Positions 51,024 to 63,259 of a stretch of 64,000 bases of DNA are shown here, piece after piece (position 1 is the first letter of the stretch; every line of letters begins with the position of its first letter). Source of the DNA: Musa acuminata AAA Group (taxonomy: Eukaryota; Streptophyta; Magnoliopsida; Zingiberales; Musaceae). The position numbers were made by a program, and so were the translations under genes. Where the stretch lies: NCBI RefSeq assembly GCF_036884655.1, contig NC_088354.1, positions 10,394,501-10,458,500 of the forward strand, read 5' to 3'. The notes under the pieces were generated by a model that saw nothing but the letters and a program-made list of their open reading frames with translations, had not been told where the DNA came from and did not search any database.

Positions 51024-52849
51024 GCAAATTCGGAGAAATAAAAAAAAATCCGTCTTTTATTTCCTAAGAAATGATATTTCTTTTTACATCTATACCACTG
51101 TCTCATCATACCGTCATGATCTTGACGAGTTTCTATCTCTTTCGTTTCGTCTTATTGATTGGGTTGTGATCTTCGTCTGTTTTCATCCTCATCCATTGTT
51201 GTTGAAGTATCGCTATGGTCATCAATAATATTTGGCTTGATTGGATAAATCTTTAGGTTTTCTGAGCTATCAATAATCATTTTGTTTGGTTGCTAGTATC
51301 AACCAAAGTCAACAGTTCAGATGCATGTTGGAGGGAGATGCTGAAGAGTAATGCTTGAGCTCACAGTGGTGACAAGCTATGACATGATCAATCTTGGAGG
51401 AGGTCAGATAAGAAAGTTGAATCTTGATTTGGCATATTGTAGAATAGGTTATGTGCTCTCTCACTGTTCTCTGACAACTCAAAGTTCCTTCCTTGTGAGA
51501 CACCTAAAGAGGGAGAGAGGGGAAGTTTGGTTCCTCATGAATGGTTTCACATGCAAAATGTGAGATGTCAGGTAGTGTGGCATGGGATGCTTGTGATCAA
51601 GTTTAGGCATCAACTCACATGTTTGCTTTACTTGAAAGGGCCTTCTCCGATCTCATGATCAAGGTGACCTCAATAACTTGGTGGAACAGTCCTTTGGAGA
51701 TGAACCTAATCATTGATTGCTAGCTGCAATCTATATTGGATTCGGTACCAATCGGTCCGACCAACAAAAACCTAAATATTTCGAGTATATCGATTCATAT
51801 ATTGCTATAAATACTTTATACTATCAAATCAATGAGTTTAAATTCTAAGGATCTTTGAAGTCAGATCTCAATATGAAAGATTCATATTTGGTGCTGGAAT
51901 TGATGCAGAGCTCAATGGCAGCACCATCCTAGAGATGCCCTAACATGCCTACCTACCTTAGGGTTCAAAGCCTCCAATGATATCCAAAATCTGTTCTCCT
52001 GTGATGTGATCTAGTAATGACATTGCTAACTCAAGGAGATTCTTGATTAACCCAAGGTCAAAGCATCCATGACACAGGATGGATTATTCCACATGTTGTG
52101 GCCATGACAAGCAGCAGTAGGTGGATCAACATGCAGATGCAGAAGAGAGCATATCCTGTCACTGTTGCTCAGATGTGCTCCAATCTCCTTCAACTTTCAA
52201 TTATTGTTGTTATAATTATTTTGTTGATGGGGTGTTTGGTCTTTCCAAATGGATTTGTCTTGCTTGCTTGCTTCCTAAATTCTCAGTCAACCTTACCCCA
52301 TCCATGTCCTTCACATGTACTCAGTTTGACTGCTGTTATTTCCCAAAAGCTGACAGAAGCAGAAGATATTAAACCAAAGTAAATGAAGCAGAGTGTCAAA
52401 AGCAGCAGCACCTCTCTACATCAGAAACTTAAAGCCAAGTCCATGGCACCAAGAAAGAACAGCATACGAAGCTGGCACAGATCTGGAGTGGTTCCTCAGA
52501 TCACCCATGGAATGGGAGGCAGCAGCATGAGCTAAATCTCCAGTTTCTTTGAGGTACATTCATTCCCCCCCCTACCTCCCTTAATTCTCTTGTAAGCAGT
52601 TCTTGAGATCTGTTCTCATTCATCAGTTGTGGATCAATTTTTGTGGTATTATCTGTCTCCCAGAATCTTGTAGGTGTGAGGTTCTTATGATTCCTCTTGT
52701 TCTTGTTCTAAATCAGATGTTTTTGACAAGCAGCTTAAAGATTTGGGAGTAGCTGCAAGATCTAGGGTATGCTAGTTTCCCTTTCTAGAACAAGAAATTT
52801 TGCCTGGGGAGCTCTGACCCTGTCGATCTTGTGTTTCTGTTCATAGATA
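51021..52849. other. Upstream region of the TRM-like gene
   Basis: About 1.8 kb without a recognisable gene. From about 52390 the sequence probably holds non-coding leader exons: the base just before the start codon region reads 'ttcatag/ATA', an acceptor, so at least one 5' UTR intron ends at about 52847. Frames at 51350-51560 and 52098-52380 are not recognisable. Confidence 0.45.
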
Positions 52850-55728
52850 ATGCATCAGGACAGTCTAAAATCAGCTATTCGTAGATCATTAACCAAGCCT
52901 CTACAATTACCCTCGGCTGATGGCCACGAAGCAGTCCAGTCTAGGGCAATTGGGAAGCCCAAAACTGGTTCTGCAATGGAGTTTACATCTGGAAGAAGTC
53001 ACTCCGGCCAAGATCCGACTTCGTCCAAGGGTAGAGAAGAAGAACAAGCCGTGGCTTACAGAAACAGCAATGACTTTCAGCTCTTGCAGGTGTCTAGAGA
53101 AGCTCACAGACTGGCTCAGGTGATTGATTCGTGGTCGAACTCCGCGAACATCGACAGTAGATCACAGTTTTTCGCGGATGATCTTCTTAGAGGTGCATTA
53201 GGTCTTCAGGAGTCACTGGACATGCTCAAAAAGTGCCAGGATGCATCAAGGAAGATGCCTAGAATCAACAGTAAGCAAAAGCAAGTTGAAGAGATTTGTG
53301 AACGAGAACTGGGATCTCAAAGATTTGCAGTCAGTAATTACCGGAACAGGTTGCATGAATCGCGAAGCTCAGCTGACGACTTCTCAAGGGATTGTGTCGA
53401 AGAGCTGAAACAAGTCATAAAAGAAAGCCTTCACAAGACAAATATACTGTCGTCCTCTTCTGATGACGAGAAGAACTCCTCGAGCAGATCGATGAGGTAT
53501 GGTACAAGCAATCATTTTGAGGATAAGCACCTTGCGAAGAGCACAGTGCCAGTTACGTCGATTTGTTCCACTGATAATCCAAGGAAGGCTAGATCTTCAA
53601 ACTTGATTGCCAAGCTCATGGGTCTGGAACAAGCCCGTCCGGAAATTGTTCAACCTAGCAAAAAAGAGGAAAAGAAGAACTGCGTGAACTCACGGAGGCC
53701 TGGGTTTGATGTAGAGATGCCTAAAGCAAGGGAGATGCCATTTTTGGCACAAGATAAATGCCAAAAACAACACGAACTAGATGAACTCATTGAGACTATG
53801 CATTTCGAAAGGCGTTTGAAGCAAAGCCAAGTTGAAGAAAATGGACTCGAGATGCCTTTCTTTGGTGCCACAGAACCCAAACAATGCAGGAGAAATCTAC
53901 ATAATGTTGAACAATTGCCACCGATTGTGATCATGAAGTCTTTGCATTTGCGCTACCAGGAGAGTGATGTCGAGAAGGGGCTTGATAGGGATAAGACCTC
54001 AATGCAGGACAGGATCCAAGCAGTTAAACTGGTTCGGGAGAATAGTTCGTATCATAAACATGTGTTAGCAAAGACATTGGAAGCAAAAGAAGTGACGCAT
54101 ATGGAGATGGATGTTACTGAGCCATTACCTTATTATGAGACTCCCTCTTCTCTGTTCCACAAACAACAACACAAGAAGGCTGTTACGGTTCAGAAAAAGA
54201 ACACTGGGGAGGAGAAACCATCAAGATTAAATGTGAAGAAACAAGAAGAGAAGAGAGTCAAGGCAACAAGGATACCGATATCTCATCCCAAGATTTCTGC
54301 AGTGCAGGAAAAGCCTAACAAAGAACTACCCGTAGCAAGGACTAAGGCTTCAGCACTTGTAACTGCATCTCAAAATCAGGATTTGAAGTCTCCTTTGAGA
54401 CCCATATCGAAAGCGCCCATTGATTGTTCAAAGAATAGGAATAGGTCTGGAGCAAAACCGATTAGAAAGTCTGCAATTGCCGAATCTGTGGTATGTCTCC
54501 ACTAGCATATGTAGGAACTTCATTTGATGAATGCTTACGTTTGACATCTTGAGACATTAAAATAAAATGTCTTGTTGTATAGGTTAAATTTGAGATATTA
54601 TCTCAACATAGCAGTAGAACTATCCGACATCTTGAGACATTAAAATAAAATGTCTTGTTGTATAGGTTAAATTTGAGATATTATCTCAACATAGCAGTAG
54701 AACTATCCAAATACTGGTTATGTAGCAAATCTTCTCTTCTGAAATCAGATCATGTCTGCAGGATGATGGCAAAAAACGCAAAGAAAATGGCAAATCAATC
54801 AGATCTAATAAGACGAATGATGTTCCAGAAGTAACTGGCACTTCTCATGGTGATGACGAGTTCAAACAGGCAGGGCAGGACACCAAACCCTTTGATCCAG
54901 GTTGGCATTCCCCAACTATGTTGGCTGAAATTAATTATAAATCCATTTATTCTGTCGTGCCCATGATTTTCACATTGACATGGAGCTTAAATCTCCACAA
55001 GACCACACAAAATTGGAATGATAATCTTACATAGTGTTATTTATGTGCTTCGTCCGAGTGCAGATAATGTGAACAAGGATCATAATATATTTTGTGAAGC
55101 AACATCGAAGAACAACCAGGACGGAAAAGACTACAGATTGACGGAAGCTGTTCAGCTTCCTGATTGCAATAAAGTGGATGCAGCCGCAGCTGGCACAGAC
55201 GATGAACTCAAGAATGTTTTTCTCAGCAGCAGATCATTTGTAGGCTGTGCAAAACAGTTCTTCAATGTTGATGCTACAGAACCCGTACACCATCGGAGCG
55301 AAAGCGCAGATGAGGTTGGAAAATGCGACTCGAAGCTATTGCTGGACATTTCGGAGGAGCTAATGACACGGAAATACCACCAACAGAAGCATCATCTGGG
55401 CCATCCCTTGATGCAAGCCAAATCATGGAGTAGAATAACATACCTTTCCATCGATAAATTGGTGGAGGAAATTATAGACAGGATCAGAAAACTGAGCAGT
55501 TACAGCAAGCTGGACAGCGTTGCTGCTTCTGAAGACAGTCTCTACATCAGGTTGGAGAGGGAGTTAACCTGCAAGGACCCAGCCATAAATTCTGTTTGGG
55601 ATATTGGCTGGGACAATAGGATTTGCCCGGAAGAGGCCGACCAAGTTGCCGAAGAACTCGGCAAGCAAATCTTGTCTAGCCTGATTCAGGAGTCTGCACT
55701 GGAGTTGATACAGGGACAATGCAGATAA
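52850..55728 (+). CDS. TRM-like protein (DUF3741-associated motif and DUF4378), 814 aa
   Basis: Three coding exons: 52850-54490, 54762-54900 and 55064-55728, GT-AG and in phase. The start MHQDSLKSAIRRSL follows closely on an intron acceptor. Features in order are an early polar region, QVSREAHRLAQVIDSWS ... DDLLRGALGLQESLDMLKKCQ (about residues 85-130), and the short family motif ARSSNLIAKLMGLEQ near residue 250. A long, basic, disordered middle follows, then a C-terminal DUF4378-like block: YLSIDKLVEEIIDRIRKLS, LYIRLERELTCKDPAINSVWDIGW, EEADQVAEELGKQILSSLIQESALEL. This layout is that of TON1-recruiting-motif and related proteins, several of which bind cortical microtubules and affect cell shape. 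Membership in a particular TRM subgroup, and microtubule binding here, are inferred. Intron 1 carries a perfect 83-bp duplication. Confidence 0.82.
54543..54708 (+). repeat. Perfect 83-bp tandem duplication in TRM intron 1
   Basis: 54543-54625 and 54626-54708 read the same at every base I compared, from 'gacatcttgagacattaaa' to 'cagtagaactatcc'. Lack of divergence points to a recent event (or an assembly artefact). Confidence 0.93.
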
Positions 55729-56294
55729 TGTCTTCTGGAATACTCAAATTATCTGTTTTTTTCATAATATTTAGACGTCTTTATTATTCTCTTCTCAGGA
55801 TGACAAAAACATGCTGCTTGTATGAAGAAGAATCAAGAAAATTGTGATATGGAACATTTTCTGTCATGTCTTGAGGCTGCAGGTGACTTTGTACGAAGCA
55901 TAGTTGAAATCATATGCTTCAAGTCATGCTACATTGTGCTCTGCTGCAGTAAGCAATTAACATTTTCTGAATACAGGAAAAAGACGCAGCATTTCACATA
56001 AGAGTAAGATGAGAAACCCTAAGAGGGTTGAAAAAACCGAACAATGAATTAAGAGACAAACTGAGATTAGATATTCATATAACGGAAAATAGATGTCGAC
56101 AACTGATTAAATAGTCACATTCCTTGTGTCCATATCACACACATTATGGTCTACACTGGAAGCACAACGAAATGACAAACCAGAGCATCATTTGTGATCG
56201 AATGAGGATCCTGCAGTGAATCCGTCCATCTTTCCATGGTGATCAAGCAGATACTTGAAACCTTGAACTTCATCTTCGAGTTCTTGTGCGATGA
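55729..56294. other. Convergent 3' flanks of TRM-like and CCDC25-like genes
   Basis: 566 bp with the two 3' UTRs. No further coding sequence noticed. Confidence 0.5.
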
Positions 56295-59200
56295 TCACAT
56301 GAAGTCGTCTTCGAGTTCTTGCAAGGATTTATTAGCAGATGCAATTTGTTTGTTGGATGTCATCTTCTCTGAGACCATCAGGCTCTTGTAGCTCCGTATC
56401 TCTGACTGTTTCTCCTTCTCCAGCCTCTCCAATTCTTCCCTCTTTTTCTGCAAGACCATTAAAACCAAGGCTTTTGGTAATAACAGTTTACCCCACTCCA
56501 AACTTACTTATGAGTTCAGTTTTTCCTGTAAAAGCAGGGACCCATCTGAGGACAGACTAGGCAGAATGCTGCACATTTCAGATTAGCAACAAAATCTCCA
56601 GCCATTTCACAATACTCGGTGATACTTTATTTTGTCAAAGGAAAGGAGAATGCAAATTAGTGATGGAAATGATAATGCCATGAAACTAAACACCAAGTTG
56701 ATAATCAAAAACAGTAAATGATACGGTATGCTCCTCTCCCGAGGAGACTCAATCCAATCTTGTTGAATATATTTTTTTATCTTTTCTGAACCTTGCGTGT
56801 CCAGATTTGCTCAACAACCTCATTGTATTCGAAAGGGAAACAAGGGACTTACTTTATCTCTTAACTGGGCCTTCCTTTCTGCTCTTTCTACTGCATTGAC
56901 AGCTTCTCTCTCAGCTGCGGATAAGGAGAATTAATAAAACTATCATGCTTTCAGTAGAATAACAGTGAGCAATTTGACTGCACACAAGAGCATGTGAAAT
57001 CTCAGATCACACAAAATTTTAGATGAAAAACATAGAAACCTCAGTGTGGATTTAACTTGTTCTAGACAACAAATAATGATGCAGAAATCCTCACTTCATC
57101 AGATTATGATATCAATAACACAATGCTTTCTGCCGCTTGCTTTTGAAAAACACCTAAAAATAAACCATTCATGCATCTCCACTCTTGTATGCGGAAGAAT
57201 ACTAGAAAGTCATGATTTTAAATTTTAGCACAATTGCATATATGCATTTCTGATATCTTGACCACCTAATTTTGAGACTAACACATACACTAAGCTTGTT
57301 AAACACTTAAACTATAAGAAACAATAAGCAGGAAAACTTCTGGAGTTAGGGCATATGTACAATATCAACGCATACATCACCTTCATGGTAATGCCAAAAG
57401 AGAGAACAAGATGATATGAAGAGCTCCCACATGGAAATTTTTATGGAAAGCTTAGGTCTATGTATATTATTGGACACAAATACCATAGTAACGTGTTTAA
57501 AAGAGAAAATCCAGACAGCACGCTTTTGCCCAATATTCATGGAGCTTCTCACATAAACTACTGTCTTTCACCTTATCATTAAATCACTAAAGTATATATT
57601 GCTTCCGCATCTCTACAGAGTCAAAGAAATTGCAAGATCTTACCTTTCAAGTCTGGCTTCCTCTCCACTTTGGTCTTGTTCAACCTGTTAACAATCTCAT
57701 TTATGCGCTTTTCTACCTTCACAGTCCGTACCTGTCACAATAAACATGATCAATTAGGAAGAGTTTGAACAAACAAAGGATTAAGATAAAGTGAATGTTG
57801 AGCAAGGAGACATTTTGTAAGCAACAGTAATGAATAGGTGTGGTCATAACCATTACCATGTAACCTTCTCCAGAATCCAGGTAATATAATAAGATTTTTA
57901 GAACATAAGAAAAAAGAACAAAAGAACACTAACTTTCAGCAAGCAGTGCACCAACAGAAAGTAAATCTAGTACCAAAAGCAACAACTGCACAACTAACAA
58001 GAAATCAATATTGAATGATCTAAAATACTACTACATACATTGTGCTCAAAGGATTAAGGCATATCAGGAACAATAAGTCTAGATATTTTAATGTGTATCC
58101 TAGGCTTCCAGATAATTGTAAAAATCCTGCTGGGTAATACAACTCGGTGAAGCCCTTTACGGCAACCAACCACTACATCAGACTTTGTAATAATCATCAC
58201 AAGCTAAATGGGGTGATCATAACATGCAAAAAGTAACTATTTAAGATGGTGACCAAAATGTGCAGGAAAACTATGCATTAAAAAGATACAAAAAAGAAAA
58301 TGGAAATTTAAGTAACAATAATGTCTTTGTCCATGCAACTCCTTTTACATGCTTTCCGATAAAACTTCGTTTGTTGATCGGAAAAAAAGAAAAATCATGC
58401 AGTTCTTAGCAAGTTACTTCTCCAAGCAGTTCATAATTATAGCATTCATATTGTGAAAAGATGCTAATACAAAATGAGTAAATATACAGAAGACAATATG
58501 TTACCATCTTAGGATTGTGGAAACCAACTTGACCGACATCCATAGAAGGGGTCTTCTTCAAATTAAACCATGGAGTATAAACAACATCCACATTGTTTAC
58601 CTTATTGCCTGCAGAGACATACAACAGCGATACAAAACAAAATTCATATTGACATTGCAGAAAGCAGAAGGCCAGAAAATCTAATTGAAGAAAAAAAAGG
58701 TATTGAGATGGAATAACACAGAAGTGTTACGAAAAACATAAACAAGATACAGAAGTTTTTACCTTGAATTGAATTAGCTTTGACGAGCTGAGCACAGTCT
58801 TCCAACAAACCTTCATTTATATCATCAATAGTTTGACCCTTGTTCAATCTTAAATAAACATGCGCAGAGGACATTTTGTCCACATGAAACCTAGCAGAGC
58901 CAGAAGATTGATATGGGTAAATATTGAGGCCAGCAAAATCAAGGAAGTTATATGTAGTCAAGAATGTTCGATGAAGTCTCGTTCCCAACAAAAAGAGGAA
59001 AATGATGGAAGATTCTGAAACAATTTAACCAAAAGCAAACCAAGATGATAAACATATTGTATGAAAGTAAAAGAAAAAATTGAGAATATGCTAGAAACTT
59101 GGCAACATGAAGCAGCCTTGCTTTCGCAAGGCTTCACACGACTATTCAGAAAATAGAAACGATAGGCAGAATCATTAAAATATAATATGTTCAAGACCAT

Positions 59201-59803
59201 TGTCGGGTCGTAGAATCCCTAGTTCCAGGTGGCACCAATAAAACCAATATATTCCTACAATGATCTTGACACTCTCCACAAAATCAAAGTCTATTCAGCA
59301 CTACTGATATCTGGTGCAAACTTCTCTTAGAAGACACACAAAAATAAATTGCATCCATCAAATGACATTTAGAGACTATCAATATAACAACATGTGAGGG
59401 ATTTTCTTCTTCAAATATGACATAAGATCGGGCGAACAGGTTATTGCAATGCCTCCAGGAGATGATACGTCTCGCTCGATTTCCCTCACAAAACATTGTC
59501 ATCATCAAAAGCTCCAAAAGTTAAGATCAAGATTACAGGATCAATTCTTGGATAGTAACTTGAGCGACTGGGCAGACAAAAATCCTCGATAATTGTCTTC
59601 CCCGACCAGCAACAAACAAGTTACGGCAATAAGAAGAGAAACAGAAATACAAGGAGTCGATCGAACCAACTTATCTGCAAGGGCAATTACCAGATGTCTT
59701 CCGGGAACCCATACTTGATGAGCTCCTCATTCTCGTGCTTGTCCAACCCCATGAAGATGGTGTAATCGCCCGCCTCCGGCAGGGCCTTGAAGTAGAAAAC
59801 CAT
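56295..59803 (-). CDS. CCDC25-like protein (NFACT-R domain), 215 aa
   Basis: Six exons: 59691-59803, 58763-58890, 58505-58608, 57644-57731, 56853-56914, 56295-56447. All are GT-AG and in phase. The start [27 protein letters not shown] is characteristic of eukaryotic coiled-coil domain-containing protein 25. The N-terminal NFACT-R (DUF814) region follows: [66 protein letters not shown]. The C-terminal half is a charged coiled coil ([33 protein letters not shown]). The length agrees with animal and plant relatives. In animals CCDC25 can be a membrane DNA sensor; a conserved role in plants is unknown, and the related NFACT-R domain elsewhere acts in ribosome quality control. I do not assign a function beyond the domain. 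Confidence 0.92.
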
Positions 59804-60639
59804 CTCCGCCTCGACCTTCCTCACCGCAAAAACCAACCCGGCAGTCGCGGAACCTAGGGCTCCGGGCGCGGCTGTCTAAAATCGACGCAGAAACGTCAAC
59901 GACAGCGCGAAATCTAGGGTTTCCGGATGCCCGAAAACAGGAATTTATTACCTTCCGATGCTCCGACGACGAATCGAATTCTGACACGGTATCGGAATCG
60001 ATGCGAGATTAGGGTTTCTTGGAGGCGAACGGATGAGGCGGAATTTGAGGGGAATTTGTTCTTCTCTATCGATTGATCCGATCGATCCAACGCGACGGCG
60101 CAAGAAATAATATGATGTCGATACCAACCGCAGTGGCCGAGAATTGGGGGCGCAAAAGGAAAAGATTAATGTTATTATGGCCGGTGGTGGGCTAAAGCGG
60201 CCTTTCATATACATTCTTCTAGAGACAATTTTACATAAACGTCCTATACATTTTTATAAATATTACACTTGTCCTTGAAAATTTTTCATAGCATTCATAC
60301 TATAATTTTTATAATAAAAAAATATATATAGACTCGAAAATAAAATTTATTATTTATGCAACAATACACTAACCAATCATATCTCAGGACAGACGCATAT
60401 CTAATTTAAATCAAGTGCATGCTTTCGATCTTGATTAAAGTCATTATTTGATGTGATTATATTATATTTTGATCAACTTTAATCATGGAATAAATTAATT
60501 TTAAATAGGAATGCTCAATTTAATTGTTAATTTTTTTATTTTAAATAATATTTAAATTAGAAATGCTCAAATTAATTTTTAATAGTATTTATTAAATAAT
60601 ATTTTTAATATTTATTAATTTAATAGTCATATCAATGGA
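59804..60639. promoter_or_regulatory. CCDC25 leader and AT-rich upstream DNA
   Basis: 59804-60200 is GC-richer and probably holds the promoter and leader, perhaps with a leader intron near 59880-59950. 60230-60640 is very AT-rich and featureless. Confidence 0.45.
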
Positions 60640-61320
60640 TAAATTCAATTGTCGGTATTGATTATGATGACAAGGAACTTAGAGTGTGCAAGTTGAACCA
60701 ATATATATCTTATGCCTCTTTCGATTTTTATAATTATATTATTGATATGGTTTATATACTTGGTATCATCCATGTGGCAAAAGTTAGTAGTTATGTCGAT
60801 GGCAGTGAGGAAGCTTGAGGTTGACGTGGTACACTATGTCGACATAATACTTTCAGCATAGTACAAGACATCGTTGCAAAGTATAAAGTCGTTTTGAAAA
60901 GTTCAGAACATGGTCATATGGCACAGATTCGTGTAAGTCGATCGGCACTCGCACGGGAGGTACAAGCCGATCGTCCAAGGATTTGACCGTTATTAACAAA
61001 CCATGTATGATCGATCTTCGTTCGTGGGTATAAAAGCTAACCCCATTATCGACGTTGATGGGAGGACTTCAAACACTTTAACTCTATTTAACCTCACTCA
61101 ATACAAACTTAAGCTTCTAAGGGATCGAGTCGGACAATCCCTCTTCCGGCTTTAGCCTTTGTGTAGGGATTCGATGGAGAAGAAGCACCAACTCGTCGAG
61201 GGTAAGACCACACTTAGGTGACAAAGCTTCAACTCGATCCGACGTCGACCAATTTTGTTCAAGCCTTCGTATGGGTGACTTTACACACTTAAGATTGAAC
61301 CAAACCATGTTGACACCTCA
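60640..61320. mobile_element. LTR-like relic (tentative)
   Basis: The section has features of a plant LTR: a promoter-like 'gggtataaaagc' at about 61026, then 'actcaatacaaacttaagcttctaagg' followed by GC-richer leader-like sequence. There is no coding frame and no second LTR in the window. It could be a solo or decayed LTR. Confidence 0.35.
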
Positions 61321-61479
61321 GCAACAAGATAAGATTCTCCGACAGTTACAAAAGAAAAATATCACTGATGATCATGTTGAGTACCCTAAAATATTCCTCC
61401 TACTGCCATTTCTTTCTCCACTTTTTGGATGAGTACCCTAAAATATTGCTGATGAACCAAACCAAGCCTCCGCATGAGT

Positions 61480-61590
61480 GACACAGTAGCTCACTTCCCC
61501 AATTCAATATGTGCTACAAGTGGCATTGAGGGACACTAATTGCGACACAGTAGCTCACCTCCCCAATTCAATATGTGGTGCAAGTGGTAT
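61480..61590 (+). repeat. 64-bp-period direct duplication
   Basis: 'gacacagtagctcacttccc' begins at 61480 and again, with one change, at 61544. About 47 bp match with few mismatches. A second short pair, 'gagtaccctaaaatatt', is at 61379 and 61431. Confidence 0.8.
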
Positions 61591-62791
61591 GGATCATCAA
61601 GCTAACTCAATAAAGGTCGGTGAAGGTAATACATGAACTGTATAATGAATGCAATAGGCTGAGTGGGTGGCTTCACATAAATACAAGATTCCCATGAAAG
61701 ATAGACACCTAATGTGAGCCATACTTACCCACATATCTCACTGCTTTACATGGATGCCTTCCCAAGAAACACCAACACTGCTTTGGTATGACATATAAAT
61801 AATGTGATTAGAATAATGTGAAGAGAATATAAGTAAAAAGGAAATCGATTGCATAGATTTCCTGCCGACACTTCTCATTCCCAGCCTGCAGAATCTTGGC
61901 GGTCACCACTTTATTTTGATCCCCTATTTTGTTTCAAGCAGCCAACACTTAGTGCGCTGATATGTCGAGTTCTCAACGGAGGGAAAAGTGGGACCCGATC
62001 GAAGCTTCGCAATATCTCTAATTAGTTTGCTGTTTGGGTTATACAGGATATCTCTGAAGCGCCCGTGTCCTCTCTCTCTCTCGTCGGTTAATACTCTCTA
62101 TGGTGGGAGAGGGAAGGAGGCGCCCTTCTGCGCTCGGCGTCGCTTTTCGCTCTTCGGAAGCGGCTGTGGTTCCCAAGTAAAGCTCGAAACTTTCTGCAAA
62201 ATCATGTGGGTTAAGGATATCCAGATGAGGAAATTGAACTCGAATCCCGCTTTCCTGCTCTTTCTATCCTCGTTTCTTTGGGGTTTTCAGCGTGGAAGTT
62301 AGAGGTGTGATGGCTTTTTGTGGATCTTGATGTGAATGAAGAGTGCGGAAGAGATTAATTGATGGTTTGTGGATCTTAGTTCGGTTTATCTCGACGATAG
62401 TTTTCAGCGGTTTTGGCGCATTTGACGTGCTTAAGTCGAGACTCTAATTGCTGAAATTTTCTCGGAGTAATTTGTTATCGTTTAATAAGCAAGAATTTGC
62501 TTGAAATTAGTTCTTTCCAGATGACAATTTTGGTTCTGGAAAGAGAAGGAAGAACTGTCCCAAAGGTTTTTGTCTGTGTGATTAGATTTTACGCGCTCTC
62601 GCTTATTTGTCTTTGTTAAAGACTCTGCTTTCCTTCTCCGATTCGATTTCTGTCACCCATTTTTTCATTTAATTAACGGGTTTTGCTGAAAGTTCTAATC
62701 TTTGAAATATTGGGGGCTAATTCGATCCGATTTCTCTGCAAGAATTGCCGCGTCTCTGTGAATCTGCGAGAGTAGTTCGTACAAGTTAGAG
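61591..62791. promoter_or_regulatory. Promoter and long leader of the LEA2-like gene
   Basis: A CT-rich tract (about 62068-62082) and pyrimidine-rich stretches suggest transcription starts near 62000-62060, giving a leader of roughly 0.7 kb that may contain an intron (for example a donor at 62177, 'caa/gtaaag'). No upstream coding frame is recognised. Confidence 0.4.
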
Positions 62792-63259
62792 ATGATGCAC
62801 AACAAGTCTGACTCAGATGTGACCAGCCTAGCCGCCTCGTCGCCTCCTCGATCCCCCAAGAGGGCGGTCTACTACGTGCAGAGCCCGTCGAGGGACTCGC
62901 ACGATGGCGACAAGTCGTCGTCGATGCAGGCTACCCCGGTTTACAACAGCCCCATGGAGTCACCCTCCCACCCTTCATTCGGACGCCACTCCAGGACCTC
63001 CTCGGCCAGCCGGTTCTCGGGGCCTTTCCGGTCATCGTCGGGCCGGAAGGGAAACAGGAAGAGGGTGAATGACAAGGGTTGGCCTGAGTGCAATGTGATC
63101 CAGGAAGAAGGGTCTTATGATGATCTCGATGAGGACAGGGGGTTGTCTCGGCGTTGCCAGATCATTCTTGCTCTCCTCAGCTTTGTTCTGCTCTTCACGG
63201 TCTTCTCTCTTATCATATGGGGGGCGGCACGACCATACAAAGCAAAGGTTGTGGTGAAG
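62792..63259 (+). CDS. LEA2/NHL-like membrane protein, first exon only (156 codons, gene continues past window)
   Basis: The frame starts at ATG 62792 (MMHNKSDSDVTSLAAS) and runs to AAG at 63257-63259, followed by a GT donor (gtatag). The N-terminus is cytosolic, Ser/Pro-rich, with the family phrases SPPRSPKRAVYYVQSPSRDSHDGDK and SPMESPSHPSFGRHSRTSSASRFSGP. A single membrane segment (CQIILALLSFVLLFTVFSLIIWGAA) comes at about residues 121-145. This is the layout of plant late-embryogenesis-abundant group-2 / hydroxyproline-rich glycoproteins of the At1g45688/At5g42860 type. The LEA2 domain itself must be in exons beyond 64000; I found no further exon in the last 740 bp. The function is unknown; a plasma-membrane location is inferred. 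Confidence 0.85.

Noticed and set aside
52098..52382. 94-residue hydrophobic frame upstream of the TRM-like gene
   Set aside because: Lies in a probable leader/intron region, is overlapped by another frame, and resembles no family known to me.
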